From Rhizobium sp. RCAM05350 (GTDB lineage: Bacteria > Pseudomonadota > Alphaproteobacteria > Rhizobiales > Rhizobiaceae): DNA of 64,000 bases. The DNA lies in the NCBI GenBank assembly GCA_024426085.1, contig CP087975.1, forward strand, positions 1 through 64,000, written 5' to 3'. Numbering within the stretch: position 1 is the stretch's first letter; each line of letters starts with the position of its first letter. The notes below the pieces were generated by a model. That model worked only from the letters and a program-made list of their open reading frames with translations, was not told the DNA's origin and did not search any database. The translations under genes and the position numbers were made by a program. Positions 61,418 to 64,000 of this stretch are shown piece by piece.

Positions 61418-62132
61418 GGCAATTGCCTCACGAGCTTTGCGGCATTGGATACCGAGCCGAACACCCCACCCTGCATCTTCACCATCTTGATCGCCGCCAG
61501 ATGGTTGCCGTAGTCGGTGGCGCCGCAGCAGTCTTCCAGCAGCAGGCATTCGAAGCCACGATCATTCGCCTCGCGCATCGTGGTGGAGACGCAGACATCG
61601 GTGGTGATGCCGGTGAGGATGATGTTCTCGATACGCTTCTGGTTGAGGATGAGCTCGAGATCGGTGGCGCAGAACGAGCCTTTGCCGGGCTTGTCGATGA
61701 TGACTTCGCCTTCGATCGGGTAGAGTTCCTCGATGATATCCCAGCCCGGTTCGCCGCGCACCAGAATACGGCCGCAGGGGCCGGCATCGCCGATGCCGGC
61801 ATTGATCCGCTGCGAGCGCCAGCGCTTGTTGGCGGGAAGATCGGCGAGATCGGGCCTGTGGCCCTCGCGGGTGTGAATGACGTGGTAGCCCTTGGCGCGC
61901 ATGGCGGCGAGCACTTTTTGATTGGCCCGATCGGCACGCGCACCAGTGAGAGATCGTAGCCCATGTGATCGACATAGCCGCCGGGGCCGCAGAAATCGGT
62001 CTGCATATCAATGATGATGAGCGCCGTATTGTCGGGCCGAAGCGCGCCGTTATAGGGCCACGGATAGGGATCGGCGTCGATGTAGCTGAGGTTTTCGCCG
62101 GTGGGTATTGCGGTCGTTGCAAGAGGGGTCAT
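61414..62132 (-). CDS. biuH: Biuret hydrolase-like cysteine hydrolase (frameshifted)
   Basis: The sequence opens YIDADPYPWPYNGALRPDNT, then TALIIIDMQTDFCGPGGYVD with the catalytic Asp. After a one-base shift near 61917 come AMRAKGYHVIHTREGHRPDL, EVIIDKPGKGSFCAT (Lys) and LTGITTDVCVSTTMREANDR (Cys), ending KMQGGVFGSVSNAAKLVRQL. From memory this closely resembles the biuret hydrolase characterised from Rhizobium leguminosarum, and the allophanate hydrolase gene in the same operon supports it. The stop overlaps the ATPase start codon. The assignment is from recall, not a search. Confidence 0.82.
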
Positions 62133-62143
62133 GGCCGGATATC

Positions 62144-63073
62144 CTATTTCGTGATCGACAGGGCGCCCGGTGCGCCTGCGAGCGAGCGAGTGGGCGAGGA
62201 GGTGGCGACGAGAATGACGAGGGTGAGCACGTAAGGGGCGGCGTAGAAGAGATAGTAGCCCTGCGTGACACCGACGGATTGCAGGGCCGGGCCAAGCGCG
62301 CCGGCGCCGCCGAACAGCAGGGCTGCGAGGAAGCAGCCGATCGGGTTCCAGCGGGCGAAGATAACGAGGGCAACCGCCATCAGGCCCTGGCCGGAGGAGA
62401 TGCCTTCGTTCCAGGAGCCCGGATAGAACAGCGAGAGATAGGCGCCGCCAACGGCTGCGAGCGAGCCGCCGACCGCGGTTGCCAAAAGTCGCACCGTATC
62501 CGGATTGAGGCCCATGGCGCGGGCGGCATCCGAGCTATCGCCGACGACGCGCAGGATCAGGCCGACGCGGGTATTCTTGAACGCCCACCAGATCGCGACC
62601 GACAGAAGCGCGCCGACGATGAACAGCACGTTGATGTTGAGCGCCGACTGAATCTGCGGCAGGTCCGACCAGCCACCGAGCGGAATGGAGGGCAGGTGCG
62701 GTGCGACGGGCTGGATGAAGGGTTTGCCGAGGAAGAAGGCGAGGCCGAGCCCGAACTGCATCATGGCGATGCCGATGGCGATATCGTTGACCTTGGGGAA
62801 CTTGCAGATCCAGCCATGGATCAGACCGAAAACTGCGCCGGTCGCCATGGCGGCGAGAACGCCGAGCCAGGGCGAATTGCTCATCACCGCGATGGCGTAG
62901 GCCGTCATCGCACCGAAGACCAGCGTGCCTTCGAGACCGAGATTGATACGGCCGGAACGCTCGGTGATCGATTCCCCGAGGCTGACGAAGATGAACGGGG
63001 TGGAGACGCGGATGGCGCCTGCAAGGATGGCGAGGGGCACGCCCCAGAGGCCTATGCCGGTATCTTCCATCAT
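62144..63073 (-). CDS. BMP-family ABC transporter permease, second subunit
   Basis: An intact permease of 309 residues (MMEDTGIGLWGVPLAILAGA). It has the family segments STPFIFVSLGESITERSGRI, NLGLEGTLVFGAMTAYAIAV and VVGDSSDAARAMGLNPDTVR, and eight or more membrane helices. It starts 6-7 bp after GGGAGGA. The upstream permease frame runs straight into it without a stop: either a rare fusion or, more likely, a lost base, since TGA overlaps its start in the adjacent frame. It is followed 11 bp later by biuH. Confidence 0.85.
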   Translation of the reverse strand: MMEDTGIGLWGVPLAILAGAIRVSTPFIFVSLGESITERSGRINLGLEGTLVFGAMTAYAIAVMSNSPWLGVLAAMATGAVFGLIHGWICKFPKVNDIAIGIAMMQFGLGLAFFLGKPFIQPVAPHLPSIPLGGWSDLPQIQSALNINVLFIVGALLSVAIWWAFKNTRVGLILRVVGDSSDAARAMGLNPDTVRLLATAVGGSLAAVGGAYLSLFYPGSWNEGISSGQGLMAVALVIFARWNPIGCFLAALLFGGAGALGPALQSVGVTQGYYLFYAAPYVLTLVILVATSSPTRSLAGAPGALSITK

Positions 63074-64000
63074 GCAGTCCTCCCTTTGAAATTGGGCATT
63101 TTCCAAAGGTCGGGATTGGAAGATCTTGAGCCGGCCGTAGAAGGTCTCGCAGAGTAGGATCACCACGAAGAGCGTGCCCTGAAGAACGAGCACCGTGGCA
63201 TCCGGCAGTCCCATGCGCCGCTGGATGAGGCCGCCCGACGCGTCGATGCCACCGAGCAGGATGGCGACGGGAATGATCGCCAGCGGATTATGCCGGGCGA
63301 GAAAGGCAACGAGAATGCCGGTATAACCGTATCCGGCAGCAAGCGATGCATTGGCGGACCCTTGCACGGCTGCCACCTCGATCATGCCCGCCAATCCGGC
63401 AAAGCTGCCGGCAAGGGCTGTAAAACCGACGATCAACCGTCCCACAGGCAGGCCTTGAATCTGGGCGGCGCGAACATTGCCGCCGGCGATGCGGGCGGCG
63501 AAACCGAAGCTGGTCGCCTCGATCAGGATCCACGAGACGATACAGGCGACGACGCCGATCGCCAGCCCCCAGTTGACGTCCATGCCGGGAATATTGCCGA
63601 GCATATAGTCTGCCGGCAGCGGCGCGGTCGATGGCTTGTTGAGACTGGCAGGGTCGCGCAATGGCCCCTCGATGAAATGGTTCATCAGGGCGATGGCGAT
63701 ATAGGCGAGCAGCAGCGAGGCGATGGTTTCGTTGACGCCGCGGTAGTGGCGCAGAACGCCGGAAAGCCCGATCCAGAGGCCGCCCATAATCATGCCGGCG
63801 ACCGCCATGACGGGGAGCACGATGATGGGCGAGACCGAGCCCACCAGCGGCAGGGCGGCAGCCGCTGCGGCGACGCCGCCGAGCACCACCGCCCCTTCGC
63901 CCCCGATGATGACAAGGCCGAGCCGGGCGGGAAAGGCAACGCAAAGCGCCGTGAGCAGCAGCGGGGCGGCCCGGCTCAGGCTGTTCTGGATGGAAAACCA
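63074..64000 (-). CDS. BMP-family ABC transporter permease, first subunit (5' end outside window)
   Basis: The frame is open to the window edge. Segments typical of the larger permease are present: IIVLPVMAVAGMIMGGLWIG, GVNETIASLLLAYIAIALMN, NLL-like HFIEGPLRDPASLNKPSTAP, GGNVRAAQIQGLPVGRLIVG and RHNPLAIIPVAILLGGIDAS. The last residues before the second permease (RLKIFQSRPLENAQ) look normal up to about 63110. The binding-protein gene expected in this operon would lie beyond 64000. Confidence 0.85.

Overview
The window reads as part of a rhizobial (Rhizobium/Agrobacterium-type) repABC plasmid. The left edge holds the last codons of repA, then repB and repC with the antisense ctRNA between them. 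Two parS-like palindromes lie just after repC. The rest is typical accessory-replicon content: ABC importers with catabolic enzymes, LysR/AraC/ArsR/TetR regulators, insertion sequences and gene remnants. No tRNA, rRNA or CRISPR array was seen.

Layout. 0-3 kb: replication and partition. 3-9 kb: decayed accessory DNA (AraC-type regulator, alpha/beta hydrolase, cold-shock gene, serine recombinase) around one intact Fic gene. 9-12 kb: a minus-strand ArsR / AHSA1 / DHA2-type MFS / DUF417 operon. 12-19 kb: a patchwork of an IS6 remnant, GFA protein, HAD phosphatase, MBL lactonase-like enzyme, AraC regulator, group III truncated haemoglobin, DinB and TetR fragments, and a LysR/monooxygenase pair. 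19-35 kb: a probable aromatic-compound catabolic region with a LysR regulator, VOC ring-cleavage dioxygenase, carboxylesterase, two branched-chain-type binding proteins, one LivGFHM permease, SDR, zinc alcohol dehydrogenase, alpha/beta hydrolase, two-component flavin monooxygenase and reductase, and a V4R-domain regulator. 35-42.5 kb: a minus-strand operon of M20 amidohydrolase, peptide-type ABC importer and homocysteine S-methyltransferase. 43-46.6 kb: SDR and aldehyde dehydrogenase remnants, HD-GYP protein, GNAT acetyltransferase and a complete IS5-family element. 46.7-56 kb: a giant RTX adhesin and a small outer-membrane beta-barrel protein. 56-64 kb: an IS6 remnant, then a tightly overlapping operon (BMP-type ABC importer, two isochorismatase-fold hydrolases, cupin, allophanate hydrolase) that fits uptake and breakdown of biuret or triuret as a nitrogen source.

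A striking property of the window is that about 40 genes, including both repB and repC, are split by one or a few single-base frameshifts while their protein sequence on both sides stays well conserved. A plasmid cannot replicate with both rep genes broken, so many of these are probably sequencing or assembly errors rather than real decay. Genes complete at both ends but frameshifted are therefore called CDS with the shift described. Truncated or scrambled ones are called pseudogenes. Where a frameshift removes a stop codon it creates a false fusion (ArsR-AHSA1, LivM-dehydrogenase, perhaps the two BMP permeases).
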